A stretch of 15,968 nt of DNA from CAZJNX01 sp964547415 (GCA_964547415.1 CAZJNX010000108.1:1-15968); one strand, 5' to 3'; counted from the stretch's first letter, positions 7,298 through 14,601 are shown. The notes: generated by a model from the letters alone, not told the origin. Numbers and translations: made by a program.

Positions 7298-8221
7298 ATG
7301 ACGGACCAGCCCGGGAGCACCTTGCCCATGTCCTCGTCCACCTCGACGTCCGCCCCGACGACGTCCGCCGCCGCGCGCCCGATCGGGACGGTCGGGCTCC
7401 TCGGCCGCCTCCTGTTCGCGAAGGGGCGGAACAGGGCGGACCTTTGCTACGAGTTCATGGGCACGCGGAACTGCCCGTCGACCCGCTCCACCTACCTCAA
7501 CCTCGGCTACTGGCGGGAGGCGGAGGACTACGAGGCGGCCGCCCGCGCGATGGTGGACCTCCTCGCCGAGGCGGCGGGGATCGGTCGGGGGGACGTGGTC
7601 GTGGACGCGGGTTGCGGCTTCGGCGACCAGGACGTGCGGATGGCCGAGACGCGGGGGCCGGGTCGAATCCACGCCATCAACGTCACGGCCCTCCAGATCG
7701 AGCACGCCCGCGTGCACAACGCCCACCCGGCGGTCGACTACCACGTGGCCTCGGCGACGGCGCTGCCCCTCGAGGCGGGGAGCGTGGACCGGGTCGTCTC
7801 CCTCGAGGCGGCGTTCCATTTCGACACGCGGGAGGATTTCCTGCGCGAGGCGTTCCGCGTCCTGAGGCCGGGCGGCCGGCTCGCGGTGATCGACCTCGTG
7901 CCGCTGGAACGGGACGGCAAGCTGGTGACGGGGGGCCTGCGCGGCTCGCTGGAGCGATGGGCCTCCCAGATCCCCGCCGCCAACGTCTACGGGATGACGG
8001 GCTATCGCCGGATCCTCGAGGCGGTCGGCTTCCGGGACTGCGCGCTCGCGTCGATCGCCGAGGACGTGGTGCCGGGGTACCTCGCGCACATGCGCGGCCT
8101 CCTCGCGGACCCCGAGCAGTCCCGCCGCCTCCACCCGATGATCCGCCAGGCGATGCGCCAGGCGGGCAACCCCTTCGCCTCGTCCGACTACATCCTGGTG
8201 ACGGCGGAAAAGCCCGCCTGA
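7298..8221 (+). CDS. SAM-dependent methyltransferase (class I, EryG/UbiE-like)
   Basis: A 307-residue class I methyltransferase, likely an O-methyltransferase acting on the released or nearly finished product. SAM motif I is VVDAGCGFGDQD (101-112); the acidic residue after beta-2 is replaced by INVTALQI, as in EryG-type enzymes. Further motifs are ATALPLEAGSVDRVVSLE (153-170) and the post-motif LRPGGRLAVIDL (189-200). Residues 11-25 are a Ser/Thr-rich low-complexity tail, so the true start is uncertain. ATG 7298 gives the longest form with a weak ribosome site; ATG 7328 (codon 11) has GGGAG about 10 bases upstream. The 3' end overlaps the 3' end of the convergent PfaD gene by 34 bp. Methyl acceptor unknown; C-methylation cannot be excluded. 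Confidence 0.88.
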   Translation: MTDQPGSTLPMSSSTSTSAPTTSAAARPIGTVGLLGRLLFAKGRNRADLCYEFMGTRNCPSTRSTYLNLGYWREAEDYEAAARAMVDLLAEAAGIGRGDVVVDAGCGFGDQDVRMAETRGPGRIHAINVTALQIEHARVHNAHPAVDYHVASATALPLEAGSVDRVVSLEAAFHFDTREDFLREAFRVLRPGGRLAVIDLVPLERDGKLVTGGLRGSLERWASQIPAANVYGMTGYRRILEAVGFRDCALASIAEDVVPGYLAHMRGLLADPEQSRRLHPMIRQAMRQAGNPFASSDYILVTAEKPA

Positions 8222-9573
8222 GGCCGTTCGGGCGCCGGCACGAGGGCGGCGAGACGGTCGGCGAAGAGGCGGCCGGCCTCCTCCATCAGCCGGTCGGCGA
8301 GGACGTCCACGTGGCGGGCGCGCCAGGGCTCGAGGGCGGTGCCGCGGAGCCACCGGTTGGCCGCGCCCATGGCGGGGCCCGCCCAGACCTGGAAGTCGAC
8401 GCGCCGGTCGGGGCGGCCCTCCACGGCGAGGCGGTGGGCGTGGATGAAGTACCAGCGGAAGACCATCGCCATCTTCTTGCGCGGGTCGGCCTCGGCCTCG
8501 GCCAGCGCGGCGGGCGCGACGGTCCGGTAATGGCGCGCCGTCTCCTCCCAGACCGCCGCGACGGAGCGGCCGAAGTAGCGGGTCTCGATCTCCTCGAGGG
8601 TCGCGGGCGGGATGTCGTGGAGGCCGGCCGCGGTCCGGTAGAGCTCGTAAAGGCGCCTCGCGCGGCCGGGGAAGAGGGTGCCCCGCTTCAGGACCTGGAC
8701 GGTGGCGCCGATCTCGAACATGTCGCCCGCCGGGGCGATCTCGAAGTCGGCGAGGTCGGCGGCGGCGAGCATGTCCTTCACGGTGTCGGAGGTTCCGGCC
8801 TCGGGGGTGCACTGGTTGATCGAGCCGGTCACCACGTAGTCGGCGCCCAGCATGAAGGCGGCCGCGGCGGCCTCGGGCGTGCCGATCCCGCCGGCCGCGC
8901 CGATGCGGACCCTTTGCGTGAGGCCGGTCTGCCGCGCGATCTCGTCCCGGAGCCGGCGGAAGGTGGGGACGAGCGTGAAGGCGACGCGGCGGTCGGTGTG
9001 GCCGCCCGAATCCGCCTCGGCGGTGACGTCGTCGGCGAGGGGGAGCCTTTCGGAGAGGCGCGCCTCCTCCGCCGTCACCCGGCCGGCCTGCCGGAGGGCC
9101 GCGACGATCTGAGGGTCGGGCGGGGCGAGGAACTGCCGGGCGACCTCGGGGCGGGAGACCTTGGCGATGATCCCGTTGGCGGGGCGGACGGTCCCACCCG
9201 GGCCCTGCCGCAGGCCCGTCAGGCGGTAGCGGACGAGGGCGGGCGTCACGCGGATGAAGGCCGAGGCCTCGATCCGCGTGATGCCCTCGGCGAGGAGGAG
9301 ATCGACGAGGCCGTCCTCCTGGGCGGGCAGGAGCGGCGTGTGCAGGACGTTGACGCCGAAGGGCGCGTCCCGGGGGACGGCCGCCTTGATGCGCCGGACC
9401 GCGGCCTCGATCCGCGGGAGGGTGAGGCCGCCGGCCCCGAAGAAGCCGAGGAGCCCGGCCCGTGCGAGGCGGATGACGAGTTCTTCGGAGGCGATGCCCT
9501 TGCCCATCGCACCGGCGACGTAGGCGTGGCGGGTGCCGTGCGCCTCGCGGAAGCCCGGGTCGCCGAGGATCAT
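8188..9573 (-). CDS. PfaD-family trans-acting enoyl reductase
   Basis: A 461-residue FMN-dependent enoyl reductase of the PfaD type, the usual stand-alone ER of trans-AT PKS and polyunsaturated fatty acid synthases; it reduces the enoyl-ACP double bond with NAD(P)H. Recognisable segments in order are LGDPGFREAHG (3-13), YVAGAMGKGIASEELV (18-33), LLGFFGAGGL (41-50), AEADSGGHTD (185-194), GAAGGIGTPEAAAAA (225-239) and GSINQCTPEAGTSD (250-263), the last two forming the flavin/phosphate site. The ATG at 9573 is chosen because homologues begin at or near LGDPxF; the frame stays open to 9834, but that extension is Arg/Pro-rich translated tandem repeat. No clear Shine-Dalgarno site precedes the ATG. 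Its 3' end runs 34 bp into the end of the convergent methyltransferase gene. Confidence 0.94.
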   Translation of the reverse strand: MILGDPGFREAHGTRHAYVAGAMGKGIASEELVIRLARAGLLGFFGAGGLTLPRIEAAVRRIKAAVPRDAPFGVNVLHTPLLPAQEDGLVDLLLAEGITRIEASAFIRVTPALVRYRLTGLRQGPGGTVRPANGIIAKVSRPEVARQFLAPPDPQIVAALRQAGRVTAEEARLSERLPLADDVTAEADSGGHTDRRVAFTLVPTFRRLRDEIARQTGLTQRVRIGAAGGIGTPEAAAAAFMLGADYVVTGSINQCTPEAGTSDTVKDMLAAADLADFEIAPAGDMFEIGATVQVLKRGTLFPGRARRLYELYRTAAGLHDIPPATLEEIETRYFGRSVAAVWEETARHYRTVAPAALAEAEADPRKKMAMVFRWYFIHAHRLAVEGRPDRRVDFQVWAGPAMGAANRWLRGTALEPWRARHVDVLADRLMEEAGRLFADRLAALVPAPERPQAGFSAVTRM

Positions 9574-10000
9574 GGGGCGGCGGACCGGGTCATCGGGCCG
9601 GGCGGGCCCGTGGCGCAGCAGCGACCGGCCGGGCACGGAACGGAGGTCGCATGACCCCGGCGCATCGAGGCGGGCGGGCGCGTGGCGCAGCACTGACCGG
9701 CCGGGCCCGGAACGGAGGTCGCATGACCCCGGCGCATCGGGCCGGGCGGGGGCGTGGGGCCGCGGCGACGGGCTGGGCGCGTCACGTGGAGCGGGCCGGG
9801 CCGACTGACCATGCGGGCGAACGCATTCGGGCACGGGCGGGAGGTGTCGCGGATGACGGAGCGGCCACCACGGAGAGCGGCGCGCATCTGCCCGTCCCGA
9901 ACGGCCGTCTCGGGCCCGATGGCGGCGCTGGAGGATGGCCGGCGGCCGTGCACCGGTGTTCCGGGGCCGGCCGCGGCTGAGGCGATGGAGCGGCGTTCGC
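9574..10000. other. 427-bp intergenic stretch between PfaD and the DUF6200-like gene
   Basis: I find no credible gene here. It presumably contains the 3' end of the small-protein operon and the leader or promoter of the PfaD gene, both on the minus strand. Its one clear structure is the 72-bp tandem repeat nearest the PfaD start. Open frames through it on either strand encode only Arg/Gly/Pro/Ala-rich sequence with no family resemblance. The remainder (about 9780-10000) shows scattered GC-rich inverted repeats without a T-run, so no terminator can be assigned. Confidence 0.6.
9591..9779. repeat. 72-bp tandem direct repeat, two full copies plus a degenerate third
   Basis: Copy 1 is 9591-9662 and copy 2 is 9663-9734; by eye they differ at six positions of 72. 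A third copy starting at 9735 matches clearly for about 45 bases and then decays. Each full copy contains the interrupted palindrome GGTC-GCAT-GACC (9645-9656 and 9717-9728), and copy 2 also has the perfect palindrome CCGGGCCCGG. The repeat lies just upstream of the minus-strand PfaD start. The period is a multiple of three, which is why long frames stay open across it, but the peptides look non-coding. Confidence 0.9.
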
Positions 10001-10306
10001 TCAGTCGTCGTCGTCGTCGTAATCGTCGTCGTCGCGGTCGAAGAAGTCGATCAGGTCGTCTTCCTCGCGGACGATGACGACGACGGTCTGCGCGCTGTCG
10101 CCGATGATCTCTTCCTCGCGCAGGCTCTGGATCGCGTCCTCGACCTTGTCCATCAGGCGGCCCTCGCCGCGGCGCAGGCGCTTGATGGCGCGGCGGCTGT
10201 GCTCGCCGAAGTCGATGACGCAGATCTCGGAGACCGCCTCGGGCTCGGCCTCCGGCGCGCGCTTGGTGGCGGACTTCGCCGTCGTGGCAGTGGCCTCTGT
10301 CGCCAT
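10001..10306 (-). CDS. Small protein with poly-Asp tail (DUF6200-like)
   Basis: A 101-residue protein of unknown function. It has a Thr/Ala-rich N-terminus (1-20), a conserved-looking core VSEICVIDFGEHSRRAIKRL (25-44) followed by RRGEGRLMDKVEDAIQ (45-60), a beta-strand-like TVVVIVRE (74-81), and an extremely acidic end with nine Asp in the last eleven residues. The core resembles small alphaproteobacterial proteins annotated as DUF6200; this is from memory and not verified. The start is well supported: ATG at 10306 is preceded by GGAAGGGGGG at normal spacing; the open frame upstream to 10549 is a shadow of the neighbouring gene. It lies 46 bp downstream of the Arg-rich small protein and is probably co-transcribed with it. 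Confidence 0.82.
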   Translation of the reverse strand: MATEATATTAKSATKRAPEAEPEAVSEICVIDFGEHSRRAIKRLRRGEGRLMDKVEDAIQSLREEEIIGDSAQTVVVIVREEDDLIDFFDRDDDDYDDDDD

Positions 10307-10352
10307 GTTCCCCCCTTCCGGGTTCTGGACCTTGCGGGACGTTTGGGTGGTG

Positions 10353-10775
10353 CTAGTCGCGGTCGCGGCCCCCGAAGGAGCGGGACACCCGGACGAGGCG
10401 CTGGGGCTTGGCCTTGCGCACGGCGCGGTAGACGTTGCTCGGCATGTCGACGATCCAGCCGTCGCGGGACTCGCGGTTGGAGCGCGCGTGCCGGTCGAGA
10501 TAGTTGTCGAGGACGCGCCGCTCGAACTCGAGCATCTCGCGGATGCCACGCTCGACGGGCTTCAGCGTCCGGCTGCTGCGGCGGCGCGAGCGGCCCTCGG
10601 CCTCGTAGGCCTCCCGGTGGACGGTCCGCCCCCGCTCGTCCCGCTTGACGACGGTGACGCGCTTGATCGGAAGCCGTTCGTGGTCGTCCTCGTCGCGGCG
10701 GAAGACGGTGCGCCCTCCGTCCCGCGATCCGACCACGGTCACCCGCTTCACGCCCCGGTCCATCCTGACGGCCAT
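10353..10775 (-). CDS. Small Arg-rich protein with an internal repeat (DUF6312-like)
   Basis: A 140-residue, strongly basic protein of unknown function. The N-terminal half holds two copies of a short unit, KRVTVVGSRDGGRTVFRR (10-27) and KRVTVVKRDERGRTVHRE (38-55). A helical, charged C-terminal half follows (about 70-125), including RHARSNRESRDGWIVDMPSN (95-114) and NVYRAVRKAKPQR (114-126). The SNRxxRDGW and NVYRAxRK features recall small proteins annotated as DUF6312 in alphaproteobacteria; unverified memory. ATG at 10775 follows GAGAGG on the minus strand; the frame continues upstream to 10955 without conserved content. It precedes the acidic small protein, so a basic/acidic pair is made from one transcript. 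No catalytic motif is seen. Confidence 0.8.
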   Translation of the reverse strand: MAVRMDRGVKRVTVVGSRDGGRTVFRRDEDDHERLPIKRVTVVKRDERGRTVHREAYEAEGRSRRRSSRTLKPVERGIREMLEFERRVLDNYLDRHARSNRESRDGWIVDMPSNVYRAVRKAKPQRLVRVSRSFGGRDRD

Positions 10776-10806
10776 CACCGCATCCTCTCGTAGACGGTCC
10801 GTCAAT

Positions 10807-10835
10807 CCAATACCTGAAGGCTCCGGCGCGGACAA
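10807..10835 (-). promoter_or_regulatory. Possible sigma-70-like promoter for the two small proteins
   Basis: On the minus strand, TTGTCC (10835-10830) is followed after 17 bases by TATTGG (10812-10807). They match the -35 and -10 consensus at 4/6 and 3/6 positions. Transcription would start near 10800, leaving a short leader with GAGAGG before the ATG at 10775. The 71-bp gap after the kinase gene leaves room for it. The match is weak and could be chance. Confidence 0.3.
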
Positions 10836-10846
10836 GCGGGATCGCG

Positions 10847-12742
10847 TCACAGACGGCTCGGGGGCCGCGAGGGCGACTCGGGGCGCAGAAGTTCCCGCAA
10901 GATCCGCCGCAGCACGAGAAGGACGAGAGCCGTCGCGGAAAACAGGAGGATCCACGCCGGATAGCTCATGTCCGGCAGGAAAGCGGCGAGATCGTCCATG
11001 ACGGTGCTTTCGATCGGCCCGCCGTGGTGTTGCTTGATGAATTCGTAGATCAACACGATGGTGCTGACCACCAGCGAAACGAGGCTGAGGCGCACGATGA
11101 GGGCGCTGACTCGCGAGACCTTGGAGACCGTTCCCTGGAAGGAGAAGGCCGCGCCGCGCACGACCGGGCCGAGAATGAGGCTGTATTCTTCCGCGTTCGA
11201 CACCGTCGAGCCGATGTATTTCTTTATATTATCGACCTTCATCGCCCGCTTGAACGCCCGCTCGGACGCCTTTTCAAAGTAGCTCTCCAGCGTCTTCACG
11301 TAATCGAGGCCCGGGTAGAGATATTCCAGGGAGGCGTCGAGGGTCGCGAGCGTTCGTCCAATCTTGAGGAATTCCCACGATTGCTGGACACCGTAGTGAC
11401 CGAGGATGCTGCTGACCTCCGCCGAACCGGTGTTGACGCTGCGCTCGTGGAACGGGAGCGAGCGGATCTCGCTCTTGTTGCTCCAGATGCGCAGGCAGCG
11501 CGACAGGTCGGTCCGCAGCTGGCGCAGATGATGCTCCGGCAACCCCGCGCACAGGCGCAGCTGAAGGTCGGCCGCACGGCTGAAGTTCTGCTCCGCGAGG
11601 GAGCGCTGGATCCCGCGGTAGATCGTCAGGAACTCCCGGTCCAGCGTTCCGAGCGTCCCGAGGTCGATCAGTGCCACCTGGCTGTTCTTCAGGAGCACGA
11701 TGTTGCCCGGATGGAGATCGGCGTGAAACAGGTTGTCCTCGAACAGCTGGCGCATGAACGAGATCAAGAGACGGCGGCCGACCTTCTCCGGGTCGATGCC
11801 GTTCGCTTCGAGCCAGGCCTCGACCCGGGCGGGATCCTTGTCGCGGATCCGGATGAAGTCGCTCATCAGCGGGCCCGACACCCACTCCATCACCAGGACA
11901 CGCCGGGTGGAGTGTTTCTCGAAGACCTGCGGGACGTAGATCTTCTGTCCCTTCATGGTCTTGCGGAGCTGCTTGATGTTGCTGGCCTCGTAACGGTAGT
12001 CGATCTCCTCCTTGAACATCTCCTCCAGCTCGATCAGGGCATCCCGCAGGTTCAGCTTGCGGATCGCGCTGGAGAAAAACGAGAGGGTGCCGGCGATCTT
12101 GCGGAGAATCCACATGTCGCGGACGAGTTTCCGTTCGACGCCGGGGCGCAGCACCTTGACGGCTACGTCGAAGTCGCAGTCGATCAGGCGGGCGGCATGG
12201 ACCTGGGAGAGGGAGGCCGCGGCGATCGGCACCGGGTCGAACACCGAGAAGACGCGGTCGATGGGCGTGCCCAGCTCCTCCTCGACCCGCGCGATCGCCT
12301 GTTCGCCCGGAAAGCCGACCGCGCGGCTCTGCAGGTGGGCGAGCTCGTCGCAGAACGGGATCGGCAGGACGTCGCGCCGGAGCGACATGAGCTGGCCGAC
12401 CTTCATCCACAGCCCGCCCAGGCGCTCGAAGATGGCCCGCAGGTCGCGCCCCGCCGCGGCCGCGTAGTCGCCCCCCGTGATCCGCCGCCCGAGGAGGCGG
12501 ACGAGGAACCCCGCGAGAAGCAGGACGACGCGGACGGTGTCCCAGCGCGAGGTGATCGGCCTGTCGACGATCTCAATGGGCTTGCGGCCGCCGTGGTCGG
12601 TGAGCGGCGTCGGCTCCAGCTCCGGCCGGCTCATCCGGCTCGCGCCCGGCAGGGTGACGAGGCGCCGGACGACGTCCGGCCGGCGGGAGGGGATGGGCCG
12701 AAGGACGACGGTGCCCGGTCGGTCGCGTGGAACGATGGTCAT
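10847..12742 (-). CDS. ABC1/AarF/UbiB-family atypical kinase, membrane-associated
   Basis: A 631-residue member of the UbiB/ADCK family; members have ATPase/kinase-like activity and are mostly linked to ubiquinone or other isoprenoid-lipid handling at membranes. Family signatures are KVGQ (114-117), the Ala-rich loop AAASLSQVHAA (174-184), Lys196 in VAVKVLRP, EEIDYRYEASN (245-255), catalytic loop HADLHPGN (340-347) and metal-binding Asp360 in LIDLG. All look intact. The C-terminus has two likely transmembrane helices (about 545-569 and 595-613), as in many UbiB proteins; residues 69-85 are also hydrophobic. The ATG at 12742 overlaps the phosphopantetheinyl transferase stop (ATGA) and has GGAG 8 bases upstream. 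Its DNA is visibly less GC-rich than that of its neighbours. Its role here is unknown: quinone supply, handling of a lipophilic product and self-protection are all possible. Confidence 0.92.
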   Translation of the reverse strand: MTIVPRDRPGTVVLRPIPSRRPDVVRRLVTLPGASRMSRPELEPTPLTDHGGRKPIEIVDRPITSRWDTVRVVLLLAGFLVRLLGRRITGGDYAAAAGRDLRAIFERLGGLWMKVGQLMSLRRDVLPIPFCDELAHLQSRAVGFPGEQAIARVEEELGTPIDRVFSVFDPVPIAAASLSQVHAARLIDCDFDVAVKVLRPGVERKLVRDMWILRKIAGTLSFFSSAIRKLNLRDALIELEEMFKEEIDYRYEASNIKQLRKTMKGQKIYVPQVFEKHSTRRVLVMEWVSGPLMSDFIRIRDKDPARVEAWLEANGIDPEKVGRRLLISFMRQLFEDNLFHADLHPGNIVLLKNSQVALIDLGTLGTLDREFLTIYRGIQRSLAEQNFSRAADLQLRLCAGLPEHHLRQLRTDLSRCLRIWSNKSEIRSLPFHERSVNTGSAEVSSILGHYGVQQSWEFLKIGRTLATLDASLEYLYPGLDYVKTLESYFEKASERAFKRAMKVDNIKKYIGSTVSNAEEYSLILGPVVRGAAFSFQGTVSKVSRVSALIVRLSLVSLVVSTIVLIYEFIKQHHGGPIESTVMDDLAAFLPDMSYPAWILLFSATALVLLVLRRILRELLRPESPSRPPSRL

Positions 12743-13608
12743 GCACGGCTCCGCGCCAGGTGTGCCGCGTCGGCATCGACGGGACCGGCCAGCGGCCCGG
12801 CAGGGGCGGCGAGGCCGGCGAGGTCGGGCAGGCTCACCCGTCGAAGGTGGATCGCGAGGTCCGCCCGCCCGGGCCGCTCGACGGCGATCGCCATGGTGTG
12901 GCGATGGTCCGGCGTCAGGCTCGAAAGCTGCCAGCGCGCCGGGTCGTCGGCGATACCCGGGTGGAAGGCGACCGAGGGGCCCTCGGGATCCACCACGAAG
13001 CCGTCGAGGGGGAGGGACAGCCCGTCGCCGCGCGCCTTCACGTAGGCCTCCTTCAGCGTCCACACGGCGAAGAAGCGGGCCGTCCGCCCGTGCGCCGGGG
13101 TGGCCTCGAGGCGGTCCACCTCCTCGCGGGCGAAGAAGGCGGACGCGATCGCGAGGTGGTTGCCCCGCCGCTCGCGGCATTCGACGTCGACGCCGATGGC
13201 GGGGGCGCGGGTGACGCCGCACAGGACGGCGGTCGCGGTGTGGGACAGGTTGAAGGCGACGGGGCGCGGGTCGAACGCGGGATCGACCGCCGGCTTGCCC
13301 TTCGGCCCCGCCACGAAGCGCCAGTCGGCCGCGGGCCGCCCGAGGAGACGGGCGAGCATCGCGCGCACGAGGACGTGGGCGGCGAGGAAGGCCTTCCGGT
13401 CCCGCTCGAAGACGAAGCGCGCGGCCCGCGCCCGCTCCGCCCCGTCGAGGATCGCCCGGTCGAGACGCCAAACGTCCGCCGGCACGTCCTCGAGGTCGAC
13501 CCACCAGGCCTCCACCGTCCCCTCGGCGAGGGCGGCGGGGAGGGCGGAGCGGCCGTCGGGGCCGCCCGGATCGGTTGCCACGGGCCGGTCCCCCACGCTA
13601 TGACGCAC
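12739..13608 (-). CDS. Sfp-type 4'-phosphopantetheinyl transferase
   Basis: A 289-residue protein (full length for the family; Sfp is about 220-240, and this one has extra sequence at both ends). It transfers phosphopantetheine from CoA to the Ser of the PKS carrier domains. Motifs are RDRKAFLAAH (69-78), GPKGKP (101-106), FNLSHT (119-124), GVDVE (139-143) with Mg-binding Asp141/Glu143, and WTLKEAYVKARG (183-194). The start is uncertain: GTG at 13608 gives the longest frame, and GTG at codon 5 or 10 is possible, since the first 30 residues are not conserved in the family. Its stop overlaps the kinase start by 4 bp. It is divergent from the acyl hydrolase gene, with only 48 bp between them. 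Confidence 0.94.
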   Translation of the reverse strand: MRHSVGDRPVATDPGGPDGRSALPAALAEGTVEAWWVDLEDVPADVWRLDRAILDGAERARAARFVFERDRKAFLAAHVLVRAMLARLLGRPAADWRFVAGPKGKPAVDPAFDPRPVAFNLSHTATAVLCGVTRAPAIGVDVECRERRGNHLAIASAFFAREEVDRLEATPAHGRTARFFAVWTLKEAYVKARGDGLSLPLDGFVVDPEGPSVAFHPGIADDPARWQLSSLTPDHRHTMAIAVERPGRADLAIHLRRVSLPDLAGLAAPAGPLAGPVDADAAHLARSRA

Positions 13609-13656
13609 CGCTTCGCTTCATCTGGTCCACCCCGACGGAACGTTTCAGAGCCCCCG
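13609..13656. promoter_or_regulatory. Short divergent spacer between PPTase and acyl hydrolase genes
   Basis: This 48-bp spacer separates two divergent operons, so at least one promoter must lie here or inside the flanking coding ends. I find no convincing promoter hexamers and no strong ribosome binding site before the ATG at 13657. If the phosphopantetheinyl transferase starts downstream of 13608, the spacer is correspondingly longer. Confidence 0.3.
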
Positions 13657-14601
13657 ATGCCGCGCACGGTCATGATGTTCTGCGGTCAGGGAGCGCAGTA
13701 TCACCAGATGGGCCGCGAGGTCTACCGGACGGACCCGGTGTTCCGCCGCGAGATGGCGCTGTGCGACGAGATCGCGGGCGATCTCGCCGGCAAGCGGGTC
13801 AGCGAGGCCATCTACGGCCGCCCCTTCGGCGAGAGCGAGGGCTTCGACCGCCTCGCGGAGACCAACCCGGCCCTCCTCGCGGTCGGCTGGTCCCTCGCCA
13901 TGGTGCTCCTTGAACGGGGCGTCGCGCCGGACCGCCTCCTCGGCTACAGCCTCGGGGAGACGATCGCGGCGGTCGTCGCCGGCGTCCTGTCCCTCGAGGA
14001 CGGGTTCCGCCTGGTGACGGAGCAGGCCCGCCTCTTCGAGGCCCACGCGCCGGCGGGGGCGATGATCGCCGTCCTCGCTCCCGCGGACGCGGTGGCCCCA
14101 GTCGCCGCGCAGGTGCCCTCCGCGGAGATCACCGCCGTCAACGCGCCGTCCCATTGCGTCGTCTCGCTGCTCGCCCACGACGCGGCGGCGATGATTCGCG
14201 CGCTGGAGGCGGCGGGGCTCGTCCACGCGCGCCTGCCGATCCGCTACCCGTTCCACGCCGCACCGATCGAGCCGCTCGCCGCCCCCATGGCCGCACTGGC
14301 GCGCTCCTTCCATTTCGGGCGGCCCCGCTGGCCCCTCCTGTCGGCGACGACGGCGGGCGAGGTGACGCGCTTCGAGGGCGACCACCTGTGGGCGGTGATG
14401 CGTGGGCCGCTGCGCTTCCGGGAGACGGTGGAGGCGCTCGCGCGCGAGGGGGAGTGGACCCTCGTGGAGGCGGGGCCGTCCGGCACGCTGTGCGCCTTCG
14501 CGCGCCAGATCCGGGCGCCCGGTATCGCCGCGTGGCCCGCCATCGACCAGTTCGGCGAGAACGAGCGCACCCTCTCCCGGCTGGTGGCGGCGGTGACATG
14601 A
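13657..14601 (+). CDS. AT-like acyl hydrolase (PedC-type proofreading enzyme)
   Basis: A 314-residue malonyl-transferase fold protein. The nucleophile elbow is GYSLGE (96-101, Ser98) and the catalytic His is His200 in RYPFH. Two features argue against malonyl transfer. The usual Arg of the LVxxRG segment, which holds the malonyl carboxylate, is Gln123 here (LVTEQARLF), and the elbow has Tyr where malonyl ATs usually have His. In trans-AT clusters a second AT-like protein often acts as an acyl hydrolase that frees stalled acyl chains from ACPs (PedC and relatives). The oxyanion motif CGQGAQ is near the N-terminus (9-14). ATG 13657 is chosen over ATG 13672, which would begin right at the first conserved strand. 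It overlaps the next gene by 4 bp (ATGA). Confidence 0.9.
   Translation: MPRTVMMFCGQGAQYHQMGREVYRTDPVFRREMALCDEIAGDLAGKRVSEAIYGRPFGESEGFDRLAETNPALLAVGWSLAMVLLERGVAPDRLLGYSLGETIAAVVAGVLSLEDGFRLVTEQARLFEAHAPAGAMIAVLAPADAVAPVAAQVPSAEITAVNAPSHCVVSLLAHDAAAMIRALEAAGLVHARLPIRYPFHAAPIEPLAAPMAALARSFHFGRPRWPLLSATTAGEVTRFEGDHLWAVMRGPLRFRETVEALAREGEWTLVEAGPSGTLCAFARQIRAPGIAAWPAIDQFGENERTLSRLVAAVT

Noticed and set aside
9574..9834. N-terminal extension of PfaD by 87 residues.
   Set aside because: The extension is translated tandem repeat and Arg/Pro-rich; PfaD homologues begin near LGDPxF, at the ATG of 9573.
9938..9978. GC-rich inverted repeats downstream of the poly-Asp protein as a terminator.
   Set aside because: The arms do not pair cleanly over a useful length and no T-run follows on the minus strand.
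9651..9980. Plus-strand 109-residue frame starting from the GGAGG-ATG inside the repeat.
   Set aside because: The peptide is Arg/Gly/Ala-rich low complexity, the SD-ATG spacing is short, and the start is simply repeat-borne. No support for a real gene.
12743..13504. N-terminal extension of the UbiB-like kinase.
   Set aside because: It lies antiparallel to nothing but runs in another frame of the phosphopantetheinyl transferase, which has all its motifs; ATG 12742 with GGAG and ATGA overlap is the better start.
12727..13656. Upstream extension of the acyl hydrolase frame on the plus strand.
   Set aside because: It is antisense to the phosphopantetheinyl transferase and has no AT-family content before VMMFCGQG.
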